NCBI GenBank assembly: GCA_004172935.1
Contig: SDZD01000018.1
Location: 37,516 to 101,515 of the forward strand
Length of the DNA: 64,000 nucleotides
Direction: 5' to 3'
Source of the DNA: a bacterium
GTDB taxonomy: Bacteria > Armatimonadota > Abditibacteriia > Abditibacteriales > Abditibacteriaceae
Part shown: one piece after another, positions 27,462-37,032 of the stretch
Layout: every line of letters starts with the position of its first letter
Numbering within the stretch: the first letter of the stretch is position 1
The notes under the pieces: generated by a model
What the model was told of the DNA's origin: nothing
The model's input: only the letters and a program-made list of their open reading frames with translations
The model's database searches: none
Program-made: the position numbers and the translations under genes

Positions 27462-28538
27462 ATGAAAGACCAACAAGTTGCTTCGCTTGCCGCTCAAGCT
27501 GAAATCAATCGGCAATTGACACCCGACCAAAAAATCAATATTTTGCGCCAGATGATGGACATCCGGCGCTTTGAACAAACCGCTCTCAAGCATTATCAGG
27601 CCGGAGGCGACATGGGAGGTTTCCTGCATCTTTATATTGGGCAGGAGTCGGTGGCGGTTGGCAGCACTTCGCTTTGCGGAGAGCACGACCATGTTATTAC
27701 CGCCTACCGCGACCACGGACACGCCCTGGCGATGGGCATGTCGATGGACGAATGCATGGCCGAGTTGTTTGGCAAAGCCACTGGCTGTTCGGGGGGCAAA
27801 GGCGGCTCCATGCACTTCTTCGCCCCCGACAAAAACTTCTGGGGCGGGCATGGCATCGTGGCAGGACAGACTCCACTTGGCCTTGGAATCGCCTTTGCCC
27901 TCAAATATCGAGGGCAAAAGGGCTGCTGCCTGTGCTATCTCGGCGATGGAGCCGTGAATCAAGGTGTGTACCACGAGTCACTCAATCTGGCGTCGCTGTG
28001 GAATCTGCCCGTGGTTTACATCATCGAGAACAATGGTTATTCGATGGGAACGAGTCTGGCGCGCTCCTCGGCCTACTCCGAGAATCTGGCGGCCCGCGCC
28101 GAAGGCTACGGCATCGAATGGGACTTGATTAACGGCGAAGATATATACGCAGTGCGGGCCGGGACATGGAAAGCCATTCAGCGCGCTCATGAGGAATCGC
28201 GGCCCACGGTATTACAAATCGATACCTACCGCTATTACGGGCACTCGGTCGCCGATGCCAACGCGAAAAAGTACCGTTCAGCCGAAGAAATCGAAACCTA
28301 TAAACAGCAACACGACCCGATTCGCCTGTGGCAGCAACAGTTGATTGCAGAAGGCGTGCTGACCGAGGCCCAAGCTGCCGAGTTAGACGCGGCGGCAAAA
28401 GCCAGAGCCAACGAAGCGGCCCGTTTTGCCGCCGAAAGCCCTTTGCCGCTAGAGTCCGACATTTTCACCAACGTTTATTACGAGGTCGATCATCAAACCC
28501 CGGCAGGGAAAACCGGCAGGCACTTTTTCAACAACTAA
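27462..28538 (+). CDS. pdhA: Pyruvate dehydrogenase E1 component, alpha subunit
   Basis: 358 residues from the ATG at 27462; an upstream TTG at 27447 is less likely. Signatures are GGFLHLYIGQESVAVG, ITAYRDHGHALAMG, GKGGSMHFF and the thiamine-diphosphate motif GDGAVNQGVYHESLNLA ... IIENNGYSMG. With E1 beta it decarboxylates pyruvate and reductively acetylates the lipoyl group of E2. It is the first gene of a four-gene operon whose order (E1a, E1b, E2, E3) and near-zero spacing are those of a complete complex. Substrate specificity for pyruvate, rather than acetoin or a branched-chain keto acid, is inferred from overall similarity. Confidence 0.9.
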   Translation: MKDQQVASLAAQAEINRQLTPDQKINILRQMMDIRRFEQTALKHYQAGGDMGGFLHLYIGQESVAVGSTSLCGEHDHVITAYRDHGHALAMGMSMDECMAELFGKATGCSGGKGGSMHFFAPDKNFWGGHGIVAGQTPLGLGIAFALKYRGQKGCCLCYLGDGAVNQGVYHESLNLASLWNLPVVYIIENNGYSMGTSLARSSAYSENLAARAEGYGIEWDLINGEDIYAVRAGTWKAIQRAHEESRPTVLQIDTYRYYGHSVADANAKKYRSAEEIETYKQQHDPIRLWQQQLIAEGVLTEAQAAELDAAAKARANEAARFAAESPLPLESDIFTNVYYEVDHQTPAGKTGRHFFNN

Positions 28539-28553
28539 CCCCACTTAATCGTC

Positions 28554-29528
28554 ATGCCACAAATTACCTATCGGAAAGCCATCAATGAGGCTCTGGCGGA
28601 AGAGATTTCGCGCGATGAAAACGTCGTTATCATTGGAGAAGAAGTGGCTCAGTACAACGGGGCCTATAAAGTGACGGAAGGCTTGTGGGAGCGCTTTGGC
28701 GACAAGCGTCTGGTCGATGCTCCCATCAGTGAGGCTGGGTTTATCGGCATGGGAGTTGGCGCCGCCATGATGGGCTTACGTCCCGTGATCGAGTTGATGT
28801 TTTGGAGTTTCGCCTTTGTCGCCTACGACCAAATCATTAACAATGCTGGCTGCGTCCGCTATATGTCGGGTGGCAAGATTCACTGTCCGCTCGTTATTCG
28901 CGGTCCAGCCAATGGCGGCACTAACGTTGGTGCCACCCACTCGCACACTCCCGAAAATATTCTAGCCACCAACCCCGGCGTGAAAGTGGTGTGTCCAGCC
29001 ACAGCCTACGATGCCAAAGGGCTGATGAAAGCCGCTATCCGTGACAACGACCCGGTTTTCGTGATGGAGAACACGCTGCTTTATGGCGAGACGTGGGAGG
29101 TGCCGGACACCGAATACATCGTGCCACTGGGAGTGGCCGACGTGAAACGGGTTGGGAGCGATGTTTCGCTTATCGCCCACGGACGCGCCGTGATAACGAG
29201 CCTGTTGGCGGCAGACATTCTGGCCAGAGAGCATGGCATTTCTGCCGAAGTCGTGGATTTGCGCTCGATTCGTCCGTTGGATGAAGCCACGGTTTTACAA
29301 TCGGTAGCCAAAACCCATCGCGTCGTTCTGGTCGATGAGAATCGCCCGTTCTGCGGTGTCAGCGCTCAGTTGGCGGCTACCATTCAGGAACAGGCTTTCG
29401 ATGAGCTGGACGCTCCGATTCTGCGCGTTTGCACGCTCGATGCCCCTGCTATTTATAGCCCTCCGCTCGAAAAATTGCAGCTGCCCACTCCTGAGCGAGT
29501 TGTGGAAAAAGTGCTGAGCCTCACTTGA
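28554..29528 (+). CDS. pdhB: Pyruvate dehydrogenase E1 component, beta subunit
   Basis: 324 residues beginning PQITYRKAINEALAEEISRD. The family signatures are VVIIGEEVAQYNGAYKVT, DAPISEAGFIGMGVGAAM, IELMFWSFAFVAYDQIINNA, and a transketolase C-terminal domain (SVAKTHRVVLVDENRPF). It completes the alpha2beta2 E1 enzyme, and the conserved Glu in GEEVAQYNGAY activates thiamine diphosphate. The gene starts 15 bases after pdhA and overlaps the longer frame of the E2 gene. The length is normal for bacterial E1 beta. Confidence 0.92.
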   Translation: MPQITYRKAINEALAEEISRDENVVIIGEEVAQYNGAYKVTEGLWERFGDKRLVDAPISEAGFIGMGVGAAMMGLRPVIELMFWSFAFVAYDQIINNAGCVRYMSGGKIHCPLVIRGPANGGTNVGATHSHTPENILATNPGVKVVCPATAYDAKGLMKAAIRDNDPVFVMENTLLYGETWEVPDTEYIVPLGVADVKRVGSDVSLIAHGRAVITSLLAADILAREHGISAEVVDLRSIRPLDEATVLQSVAKTHRVVLVDENRPFCGVSAQLAATIQEQAFDELDAPILRVCTLDAPAIYSPPLEKLQLPTPERVVEKVLSLT

Positions 29529-29542
29529 GAAAGAGTCTTCCT

Positions 29543-30748
29543 ATGAGTACATATATCGAAATGCCCAAGCTCAGCGACACGATGAGCAAAGGGACAGTGG
29601 CCCGCTGGCATAAAGCCGTTGGCGACACCGTAGATATTGGCGATGTTATCGCCGAAATCGAAACAGATAAAGCCGTCATGGAGATGGAAGCCTTCGATGA
29701 AGGCGTTCTCCACGAAATTTACGTGACCGAAGGTGGCGAAGCAGCCATCGGGCAACGCCTGGCCTTGCTGCTTGCCTCCGGGGAGAGTGCGCCAGATAGT
29801 GCTGCGCCTTTAGCGCCTGTCGAAGTTGCTCCCCCACCTTCCCTCTCCCCTACTCGCATCAAGGCTTCTCCGTTGGCAAAGAAGATAGCGCGGGCGCAGG
29901 GTTTGGAACTCGATAGAGTAAAGGGCAGTGGCCCCGGCGGGCGCATCGTGGCGAGCGACATCGAAGCAAAATTTTCGCGTTCCGATGAGACGCCCGCTAT
30001 AGAAGCCAAAGCGGTCACTCCTCAAACGTTGCCAGTGGTGGCAACTCAGGAGTTGGGGCAAACGCGCGTTCCTCTTTCGGGGATGCGCAAGGTCATCGCC
30101 GAAAGGTTGTTGAGCAGCAAAACCCAAATCCCGCATTTTTACCTCAACATCGAAGTCGATGTCGGCAAAATGCTGGCGCTGCGCGTCGAGGTCAACAAAG
30201 CGACCGAGGGCACAGATGAGCCAAAAGTGACGATTAACGACTTCGTATTGAAAGCAGCAGCTATCGCCGCGACGCGAGTGCCACGTGTGAACGCTTCTTT
30301 CGATGGCGACGCCATTGTCGAATTTGATGATGTGAATCTGGCTGTTGCGGTGGCCGTCGATGATGGACTGATTACTCCGGTGGTGCGCGATGCTGGCCGC
30401 AAATCGTTGGGGCAAATCAGTGGCGAAGTCAAGGATTTGGCGTTGCGCGCCCGAAACAGGCAACTCAAGCCACATGAATACGAGAATGGCACGCTGACGG
30501 TTTCTAATCTGGGGTCCTATGGCATCGAAAGCTTTTCCGCCATCATCAACCCGCCGCAAGCGCTGATTCTTTCGGTGGGAGCCATCGTGAAAAAGCCCGT
30601 CGTGAACGACAAAGACGAAATTGTTGTAGGGCAACGCATGTCGATTGGTCTCAGTGCCGACCACCGTGTCGTCGATGGCGCTGTCGCCGCGAAATACCTT
30701 GGCGAGCTGCGGCGCTTGCTCGAAAACCCTCTATTGGTGCTGCTATGA
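29543..30748 (+). CDS. pdhC: Dihydrolipoamide acetyltransferase (E2)
   Basis: 401 residues from the ATG at 29543. A single lipoyl domain comes first, with the attachment lysine in EIETDKAVMEME. A peripheral-subunit-binding domain follows (KASPLAKKIARAQGLELDRV ... GRIVASDIE), and then the acyltransferase core ending SADHRVVDGAVAAKYL, whose HxxxD supplies the catalytic histidine. It transfers the acetyl group to CoA and forms the core of the complex. It begins 14 bases after pdhB and overlaps the E3 start by ATGA. The symbol pdhC is used in operons of this layout; aceF is a synonym. Confidence 0.92.
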   Translation: MSTYIEMPKLSDTMSKGTVARWHKAVGDTVDIGDVIAEIETDKAVMEMEAFDEGVLHEIYVTEGGEAAIGQRLALLLASGESAPDSAAPLAPVEVAPPPSLSPTRIKASPLAKKIARAQGLELDRVKGSGPGGRIVASDIEAKFSRSDETPAIEAKAVTPQTLPVVATQELGQTRVPLSGMRKVIAERLLSSKTQIPHFYLNIEVDVGKMLALRVEVNKATEGTDEPKVTINDFVLKAAAIAATRVPRVNASFDGDAIVEFDDVNLAVAVAVDDGLITPVVRDAGRKSLGQISGEVKDLALRARNRQLKPHEYENGTLTVSNLGSYGIESFSAIINPPQALILSVGAIVKKPVVNDKDEIVVGQRMSIGLSADHRVVDGAVAAKYLGELRRLLENPLLVLL

Positions 30749-32148
30749 AAACCTCTGTAGAACAAACAACGAAGCAATATGACTTAGTGGTAATCGGTGG
30801 TGGCCCCGCAGGTTATGTGGCGGCCATCCGAGCCAGCCAACTGGGCAAGAAAGTGGCTTGCGTCGAGAAAGAGCAAGTCGGAGGCACCTGCTTGAACTGG
30901 GGATGCATTCCCACTAAGGCGTTGCTGCGCAATGCCGAACTCTTCCATCTGATGCGCGACCGGGCCACGGAGTTCGGTTTCTCGTTTGAAAAGGTGGCTT
31001 ACGATTGGGGCAGCATTATAGGGCGCTCTCGCAAGGTGGTTCAGCAAAACGTTCAGGGCATCGACTTTTTGTTGAAAAAGCACCGCATTGATTTGATCCG
31101 TGGCGAAGCGAAGTTGGGAGTCGAAGGCGAAGTAACGGTTCAAAGCGCTGAGGGGCAAGCCCACAGCTTGAAAGCGGACAAGATATTGTTGGCGACCGGG
31201 GCTAAACCGCGCCCATTGCCACAACTTCCCTTCAACGGCCACAATGTGCTGAGCAGTCGCGACGCACTGGCGTTAGAGCAGCAACCGACCAGCATCGCGA
31301 TTATCGGCGCCGGGGCGATTGGTTGCGAATTCGCCTACTTCTTCAATGCTTTCGGCACTAAAGTCACGCTCATCGAAATGCAGCCGCACCTGTTACCGCA
31401 GGAAGATTCCGAGGTTTCGGAGGCGCTCAATAAAGCCTTTCATCAGCAGGGCATAAGCGTGCATACGGGCACCAGGTTGCTCGATGCTCAGGCTGACGAG
31501 GACGGAGTGCGACTGACTTTGGAGGGACAGGAGCGGCATACAGTTGAGGCGCAGATGTGTTTGGTCGCAGTTGGGATTCAACCAGTGTTACCAGAGGGGG
31601 CGAACGTCGAGTTAACCGAGCGTGGCTACATTCAGGTGGACGACAACTATCAAACAAGTCGTCCTAACCTGTATGCGGCAGGGGATATTATCGGGCCGCC
31701 CTGGTTGGCGCATGTCGCCAGTTTTGAGGCGACACAGGCGGTCGAGGGCATGTTCAGCGAGCATAAGCCGCGTCAGGCCAAGCTTTTCCCGGCCTGTACC
31801 TATTGCCAACCACAGGTGGCCAGCGTGGGATTAACGGAACAAGCGGCTCGTGAGCGAAACATCGCGTATAAAGTCGGCAAATTTCCTTTTTCTGCCAGTG
31901 GGAAGGCGCGCGCAATCGGTGAACCAGAAGGCTTTGTGAAACTCATTTTCGGCGAAACTTATGGCGAATTGCTGGGCGCCCATATCATTGGCAGTGAGGC
32001 GACCGAGTTGATTGCCGAGCTGAATTTAGCCCTAACGCTGGAAGCGACCGACGAAGAAATCAAGGCCACCATGCACGCTCATCCCACATTAAGCGAAGCT
32101 GTGTATGAAGCCACGGAACAGGCGTTTGGCATGGCGATTCATCTTTAA
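30745..32148 (+). CDS. lpdA: Dihydrolipoamide dehydrogenase (E3)
   Basis: 467 residues. The FAD-binding Rossmann motif is VIGGGPAGYVAAIRASQLG, the redox-active disulfide lies in GGTCLNWGCIPTKALL, the NAD-binding motif is IAIIGAGAIGCEFAYFF, and the second FAD motif is LYAAGDIIGPPWLAHVA. The C-terminal HAHPTLSEAVYEA supplies the His-Glu pair. It reoxidises dihydrolipoamide with NAD+. Its start overlaps the E2 stop (ATGA), and it is the last gene of the operon. The same enzyme could serve other 2-oxoacid dehydrogenases of the cell. Confidence 0.95.
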   Translation: MKTSVEQTTKQYDLVVIGGGPAGYVAAIRASQLGKKVACVEKEQVGGTCLNWGCIPTKALLRNAELFHLMRDRATEFGFSFEKVAYDWGSIIGRSRKVVQQNVQGIDFLLKKHRIDLIRGEAKLGVEGEVTVQSAEGQAHSLKADKILLATGAKPRPLPQLPFNGHNVLSSRDALALEQQPTSIAIIGAGAIGCEFAYFFNAFGTKVTLIEMQPHLLPQEDSEVSEALNKAFHQQGISVHTGTRLLDAQADEDGVRLTLEGQERHTVEAQMCLVAVGIQPVLPEGANVELTERGYIQVDDNYQTSRPNLYAAGDIIGPPWLAHVASFEATQAVEGMFSEHKPRQAKLFPACTYCQPQVASVGLTEQAARERNIAYKVGKFPFSASGKARAIGEPEGFVKLIFGETYGELLGAHIIGSEATELIAELNLALTLEATDEEIKATMHAHPTLSEAVYEATEQAFGMAIHL

Positions 32149-32218
32149 TACTGCTGGTCATTCGCGAGAGCTTATCTGAGCATGGTAAAGTTCGAACTCT
32201 CGTCACAGGTAGCCGTTT

Positions 32219-32809
32219 ATGACTCCAACTTCGATGAAACGTCTTTCTCTCTTCCTGCTCCTTGGTGGCTTTGCCATGAAAGGGCTCGTCCCCGCCGAAG
32301 CAGTCATTTTTGCGGCCTCCCCCACACTCACAGCCTCCAACGTGAGCCTGATCGAAGGCAACAGCGGAACTCGCGTGGCAACAATCATCGTCACACTCTC
32401 TGTTGCCCCGACGAACCCACTCAAGATTTTGTATTCCACAGCAGACGGCTCCGCTGAAGCTGGTTCAGATTATGTGCTGACACAAAACTCGGTTACGGTA
32501 GCCGCCAATACCAAGACGTTCTCAATCGAAGTTCCAATCAATGGAGACGTGCAGGTGGAGCGGGACGAAATCTTTAAGGTGAACTTCTCCACTCTGGGTT
32601 ACAAAAGCCATCGTCCCGGTGCTCTAGTCACCATCATTAATGATGATAAAGTGCCTCCAACTTCATCCAATCGCAACGAACCGAGGATGGCGTTTTCGTT
32701 TCGCCCTATAATGTCGCGAACACAATTACCTATCGTGCAACACCGGACTAAAAACTCAAAGACGCATCAAACTGCGGTGAGATATTTTGCCTATGCTGCG
32801 CAGTGCTGA
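32219..32809 (+). CDS. Secreted Calx-beta domain protein, probably frameshifted at the 3' end
   Basis: Signal peptide then one Calx-beta repeat (residues ~40-145): SNVSLIEGNSGTRVATIIVT, YSTADGSAEAGSDYVLTQ, VQVERDEIFKVNFS, ending VTIINDDK. Calx-beta repeats are Ca2+-binding beta sandwiches in surface proteins. After residue ~152 the called frame becomes low-complexity (SRTQLPIVQHRTKNSKTHQT), while another frame continues sensibly with RTEDGVFVSPYNVANTITYRATPD before stopping. The gene has therefore probably lost its continuation through a frameshift near 32680 and is truncated. An alternative start at 32234 gives the same mature protein. Confidence 0.6.
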   Translation: MTPTSMKRLSLFLLLGGFAMKGLVPAEAVIFAASPTLTASNVSLIEGNSGTRVATIIVTLSVAPTNPLKILYSTADGSAEAGSDYVLTQNSVTVAANTKTFSIEVPINGDVQVERDEIFKVNFSTLGYKSHRPGALVTIINDDKVPPTSSNRNEPRMAFSFRPIMSRTQLPIVQHRTKNSKTHQTAVRYFAYAAQC

Positions 32810-33440
32810 AGTTCGTTGGTTCATCCCACAAGCCGTCTCCGATCCCATACTCGCCTGGTTTCATGATCACTTGCCGGAAGCATTAGTGCCGGAAGTTCGC
32901 CAGGATGAATATCTGGTCTTCCCCCATTGCCAGAGCGTGGGAGTCAAACTGCGGGCCGGACGAAAGTTCGAGATCAAGGCGCTCGCCTCGCCCCCTCAAC
33001 GGCTGGTTGTGAACACCGAAGTAGCGGGATTCACTGATCAGTGGACGAAATGGTCATTTGATAGCCTGTGGCTCCAAGCTCTGCAAGCGGACCTCCACCA
33101 GTCGGGGCAGTGGGTGAGCGTTGCCAAGCGACGCTACTTGCGCGAATTATCGGCAGACGGTGGGCAAATTGTCGAGATAACGTCCGACCCAACTATAGTC
33201 CCTGCGATGGGATGCAACGTGGAGCTAACGGTCGTAGAAGTGGGGACACACTCCGCGCCGTGGCTCACCGTGGGTTTTGAAGCCTTCGGTCCCCACGCCA
33301 GACTTTCGCAAACGCTGGAGCAGACAGTAGAAAACTTTTTTCGCAGCCAACAGCCTCCACCGATACCGCTCACTCAGTATTCCTCCATGAGCTATCCGGC
33401 TTGGCTAGCCAGGTTCATCTCTGCGTCCGATTTTGAGTAG
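32793..33440 (+). CDS. Conserved-looking cytoplasmic protein, possibly CYTH-like
   Basis: 215 residues from the ATG at 32793. The pattern is AEVRWFIPQ at the start, DEYLVFPHCQSVGVKLRAGRKFEIKAL, TKWSFDSLW, VAKRRYLREL and MGCNVELTVVEV. Alternating basic and acidic strands around GVKLRAGRKFEIK recall CYTH/triphosphate-tunnel proteins, but the canonical N-terminal ExExK is not present, so this is a weak structural guess. No signal peptide or membrane segment. The start overlaps the end of the Calx-beta frame by 17 bases. Confidence 0.6.
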   Translation: MLRSAEVRWFIPQAVSDPILAWFHDHLPEALVPEVRQDEYLVFPHCQSVGVKLRAGRKFEIKALASPPQRLVVNTEVAGFTDQWTKWSFDSLWLQALQADLHQSGQWVSVAKRRYLRELSADGGQIVEITSDPTIVPAMGCNVELTVVEVGTHSAPWLTVGFEAFGPHARLSQTLEQTVENFFRSQQPPPIPLTQYSSMSYPAWLARFISASDFE

Positions 33441-33509
33441 TTGATTTGTGGCGGGGACGCTCGAGGGAAGCGTTATGCGAAGTAGGACGCCGCATTGCGA
33501 AATCACAGA

Positions 33510-33824
33510 TTATTGGGGAACAAACTCCATTCTTGGTATCAGAATGCCGCCCTGAAATGTGCCCTTGATATTGTGAATGTCTTTCCCGCCGTGATAGAAG
33601 TTCACAACGATTGTCTTTCCTGCCAACTTTTCACGGCTGGTAATTTCTCGCCCCCACGTGGTCATGTCATCTTGGCTCGCACCGGCTGCCACCTCAACAG
33701 ACACCGCTGTAGCCCGAGGCCCCTCCGTGCGGTCGATGATAGAATATGGACCACTATCGCCGCCGCCACACCCCGCGAAGCAAAGACCAAAGAAAAGTCC
33801 AAGGGAAAGAGAGACGCGGTTCAT
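33510..33824 (-). CDS. Small lipoprotein of unknown function
   Basis: 104 residues. The N-terminus MNRVSLSLGLFFGLCFAGC is a signal peptide II with a lipobox (FAGC), so the mature protein would be lipid-anchored at Cys19 and begin CGGGDSG. The rest (EITSREKLAGKTIVVNFYHGGKDIHNIKGTFQGG) is short with a beta-hairpin feel and no family I recognise. It lies alone between a plus-strand hypothetical gene and the minus-strand phosphatase gene. Confidence 0.65.
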   Translation of the reverse strand: MNRVSLSLGLFFGLCFAGCGGGDSGPYSIIDRTEGPRATAVSVEVAAGASQDDMTTWGREITSREKLAGKTIVVNFYHGGKDIHNIKGTFQGGILIPRMEFVPQ

Positions 33825-34078
33825 GCCACCATTTTACCTCACCCCTCTGTTGAAAACGCAGTACGGAACATGGAGAGGCGAAGTTCAAGCTGTTCCCGAA
33901 TGTTATTACACGCCGACGCCTGTGAGAATATTAGCCGATATTCCGCGAGCAAAATAGGCAAACAAGTGGAATACCCAGAGCACCAAAGGCCCATCACGGC
34001 CAAGTGCGGGCGCTTGCCACTAGTAACAGAGTAAAAAGATGGCGACGGTATTTCTGACTTTGGCTGAATCCTGCTGAA

Positions 34079-35779
34079 TTAGCGCAGGATTTCGGTCAAG
34101 CGTCGTCCCTCACTACCAGCGGGAGCATCCACTCCCAACAATCCGGCTAAGGTGGGAGCAAAATCCGCAACGTCCACGGCCATGCTGTAGTTGCCAGGAC
34201 GCACGCCCACACCCGCAATTATCATGGGGACATGTGTGTCGTATTCGTAAGGCGTGCCATGAGTGCTTCCGGTGTCGCGGTCACCATAGGTGCCGTTGAA
34301 GTAAAATGGCTTCGTGATGAAAAGCACATCGCCACTGCGCAGAGGGTGGAAAGCCTTTTCCAGCATGGCCGCCCAGCGATTGGCCGGTAATTGACCGGAC
34401 AGCATCTGCTCGCGCGTGTAGTAAAGCGCGATGCCCTTCACCGTTAGCATCGCCTCACCCGCCACGCGTTGCACCTCAGCGGCATCGAGATTCTTCTGTG
34501 CGATAACGCTTTGATCTAGAAAAACCGAGGGGTCTTCCACAACGCGAACCCAGGTGGCGGCATTGGCAGGCGCCCCGTAACGCGCAGTCAGCGCAACTTC
34601 GATGGCATCACTGATGCTTTTGCGCTTGATACGCCCAGCTTCGATACCCAGCGATGCCATATATTCCGGGAGCGGACTCGCACCATGATCTGCAGTGAGT
34701 GCGATCAGCACTTCATCGGATTTGAAACGGGACTTGATGTCCTTCAAGAACGTTTCCAACTGGCGGTCGAGCCGCACCATGATGTCTTGCACCTCATGCG
34801 AGTCGGGACCGTAAGCGTGCCCGGCGATATCGGTCGCGGTCAAGCTAATACCCAGGATGTCGGTGTATTCGTCAGCGCCTAGCTTCTCCGCAGCGATGGC
34901 CGTACGCGCCAATTCAAATTGGTAATCGTTGGCCCACGGGGTTGCGGTAAAGGCTTCGTAGAAATCAGCCGTTGGCTTGCCGCTTTTGTCCGTCAGAACA
35001 TGTGGAAAGGTTCGTCCCAATGCCTTGAAATCGGTCTCACTCGCGAAGTCATCGGCGTGAGAAAGGCTGTAAGCCGCTTCGGGTAATAGTTTCGTCCAAG
35101 TTTTTCCATAGTAGCTGTCGGGAATTTTGCGGGCGTTGAATTGCTGGACCCACGCGGGCAGTTCGCGCGCGTAAAAAGTGCTGGAAACAATACCACCAGC
35201 CCCCTCATGGTACCAGTAGGCTTTACCCAATTTACCCGCCAGCATAATGGCGGCGCGGTCTTTATTAGCGATTGCGACCGCTTTGGATTTGAAATTATTG
35301 GACAACAGCAACTGGTCGCTCAAATTGTTGCCCATAAAGTTACGCGGCGAGGTGTCATCGTCTTTAGGAACGGCCTCCAGGCCCAACAATTTCGCGTTCT
35401 CGTCGAAAAACATCGACTCGACCCGCTTACTTTCAGAGTTGTAGAAGCGGTTGCCGACGATACCGCTGGTATGGCCGTAACTGCCGGAACCAATAAGGGC
35501 ATGACCAGGACCGGTATAAGTCGTCGCGTGACCATAGTGGGCATTGGTGAGAGTTGCACCAGTGCGCATCAAAGACTTAAAGCCGCCTTCGCCAAAAAGC
35601 GGGGCATAACGGGTCAGATACTCGGCTCGCACCTGATCCATGACGAGGATAATGGCCAGCTTTGGCTTTTTGATGGGTCGTTCCTGCGCCGCAACGTGGG
35701 GGGCAAGCGTCGGGGTAATCAACGATGGCGACAGCAAAAGAACGCCTAAAGCAGCTCTAAATGAAAAATGTACGGGCAT
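34079..35779 (-). CDS. Secreted alkaline phosphatase, PafA-like
   Basis: 566 residues. The signal peptide ends near THVAA. The core opens KLAIILVMDQVRAEYLTRYAPLF (metal-binding Asp) and carries the nucleophile region AHYGHATTYTGPGHALIGSGSYGHTSGIVGN, with the PafA-type threonine in ATTYTGPGHA. Later motifs are TADHGASPLPEYM and GSTHGTPYEYDTHVPMIIAG, the remaining zinc ligands. The length and order match the PafA/PhoX-unrelated alkaline phosphatases of Bacteroidota. It would release phosphate from organic esters in the periplasm. It starts 14 bases downstream of a solute-binding protein gene and is likely cotranscribed with it. Regulation by phosphate is plausible, but I saw no Pho box. Confidence 0.88.
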   Translation of the reverse strand: MPVHFSFRAALGVLLLSPSLITPTLAPHVAAQERPIKKPKLAIILVMDQVRAEYLTRYAPLFGEGGFKSLMRTGATLTNAHYGHATTYTGPGHALIGSGSYGHTSGIVGNRFYNSESKRVESMFFDENAKLLGLEAVPKDDDTSPRNFMGNNLSDQLLLSNNFKSKAVAIANKDRAAIMLAGKLGKAYWYHEGAGGIVSSTFYARELPAWVQQFNARKIPDSYYGKTWTKLLPEAAYSLSHADDFASETDFKALGRTFPHVLTDKSGKPTADFYEAFTATPWANDYQFELARTAIAAEKLGADEYTDILGISLTATDIAGHAYGPDSHEVQDIMVRLDRQLETFLKDIKSRFKSDEVLIALTADHGASPLPEYMASLGIEAGRIKRKSISDAIEVALTARYGAPANAATWVRVVEDPSVFLDQSVIAQKNLDAAEVQRVAGEAMLTVKGIALYYTREQMLSGQLPANRWAAMLEKAFHPLRSGDVLFITKPFYFNGTYGDRDTGSTHGTPYEYDTHVPMIIAGVGVRPGNYSMAVDVADFAPTLAGLLGVDAPAGSEGRRLTEILR

Positions 35780-35793
35780 ATAGGTGACGGGGC

Positions 35794-37032
35794 TTAGAAC
35801 TGACGGGCGTTGGCAATTTCCTTTTTCCAGCGAAAAGCAACGGCATTGAGCGCCTCATAGGGCGGCAGATCGGTGCTGGTATAGTTCTGCTGAAAGCCCT
35901 GAACGGAGAACTTTTCCAATTCGGAGTTGAGAGAAAGCGTGCTGCTGGCCTGCGCTGGGCGAAATTTATATTTGAGTCCCGCTTGTAGAGATTCACGGCC
36001 CCCCAGAAATTTCATGAACTCCAGAGCCCCGGCGCGCTGGTCTTGCGATACCCACGAAGCGCTCAGCAAAGAGAGAGCGTGTTCCGACACCGAGGTCGGA
36101 TTGGGATAAATGACAGCCAGATCCGAGTCTTTGGAGGCGGCTTCGAGCGCGGCACTTTCGTAGGCCGTAATCACGTCATAACGCGAAGTGTCTTCCAGAA
36201 AAGCGTTCGTTAGCTTGGTCGTTCCGCCAACTGCGGGCTTGTCATAAACCAGACTTTTATCCATCTCCTTCAAATAGGCAAAGAATTCCTTGCTGGTGGC
36301 CAAGCGACTCATGGTTCCCGATTGACCGGTGCGTTGCGCGTAATCGTACATGATCAGGCCAAGCGTCATCATGCCACTGCTGGAAGTAATGGGGTCGGCA
36401 TGGGAAAAACGGAAACCGCCCCACGGCGTTTTTATCTTCCCCAGGCTGATTTCGCGCAGCGATTGCCAGGGCTTGGTTCCGCCCAACAGGGGCCGAAGAA
36501 ATTGGGCTTTCTTTCGCGTGGTCAGGAACACCAACGGCGAGCGCAGAAAAACGCGGTAGCCCGTTGGATCAGCCAGATCAACGATGGTCTGATTGTCGTG
36601 ACCGGGAGCATACGCCTCGGACAAACGTTGTGGCCAAATCGGGCTGCCGGGGCTCCACAGGACGGGTTGCTCCTTACCATCCAAAATGGCGTGCATCGCT
36701 TCGCGCGAAGGAATGGGCTTTGTCACGATCTTCCATTTGCCACCATTTTGGGCATTGAAGCGATCCACCTGCTCGCCGACCCAATCCTTCTTGGCCGCCG
36801 TGATAACAAACTCGATCTGATTGGCTGAAGCGTTAGAAGGGGTGGAATCACCAGAGTCGGCGGCATTGGCTGTCGTAGTGCCAGTGCCTCGTCCATCGTT
36901 AGTAGCAGAGTTGGAATTGAGGGGCGGCACCTGTCGGGTATTCTGCTGTTGACGCCACCACTTGTAGCCGCCGACCGAAAACCCCGCCACCAATATGAAA
37001 ATGACAAGCTTGCCTAAAAGGGTGATACGCAT
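35794..37032 (-). CDS. Membrane-anchored extracellular solute-binding protein
   Basis: 412 residues from the ATG at 37032. An N-terminal membrane segment (LLGKLVIFILVAGFSVGGYKWW) is followed by a Ser/Thr/Asn-rich linker, then a type 2 periplasmic-binding fold (EFVITAAKKDWVGEQVDRFN, PVLWSPGSPIWPQRLSEAY, SPLVFLTTRKKAQFL, WGGFRFSHADPITSSSGMMTL, DVITAYESAAL). This resembles the solute-binding domain found alone or with VWA domains in cyanobacteria. No permease or ATPase gene is adjacent, so it may sense or scavenge rather than import. It precedes the PafA-like phosphatase gene by 14 bases. Confidence 0.8.
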   Translation of the reverse strand: MRITLLGKLVIFILVAGFSVGGYKWWRQQQNTRQVPPLNSNSATNDGRGTGTTTANAADSGDSTPSNASANQIEFVITAAKKDWVGEQVDRFNAQNGGKWKIVTKPIPSREAMHAILDGKEQPVLWSPGSPIWPQRLSEAYAPGHDNQTIVDLADPTGYRVFLRSPLVFLTTRKKAQFLRPLLGGTKPWQSLREISLGKIKTPWGGFRFSHADPITSSSGMMTLGLIMYDYAQRTGQSGTMSRLATSKEFFAYLKEMDKSLVYDKPAVGGTTKLTNAFLEDTSRYDVITAYESAALEAASKDSDLAVIYPNPTSVSEHALSLLSASWVSQDQRAGALEFMKFLGGRESLQAGLKYKFRPAQASSTLSLNSELEKFSVQGFQQNYTSTDLPPYEALNAVAFRWKKEIANARQF

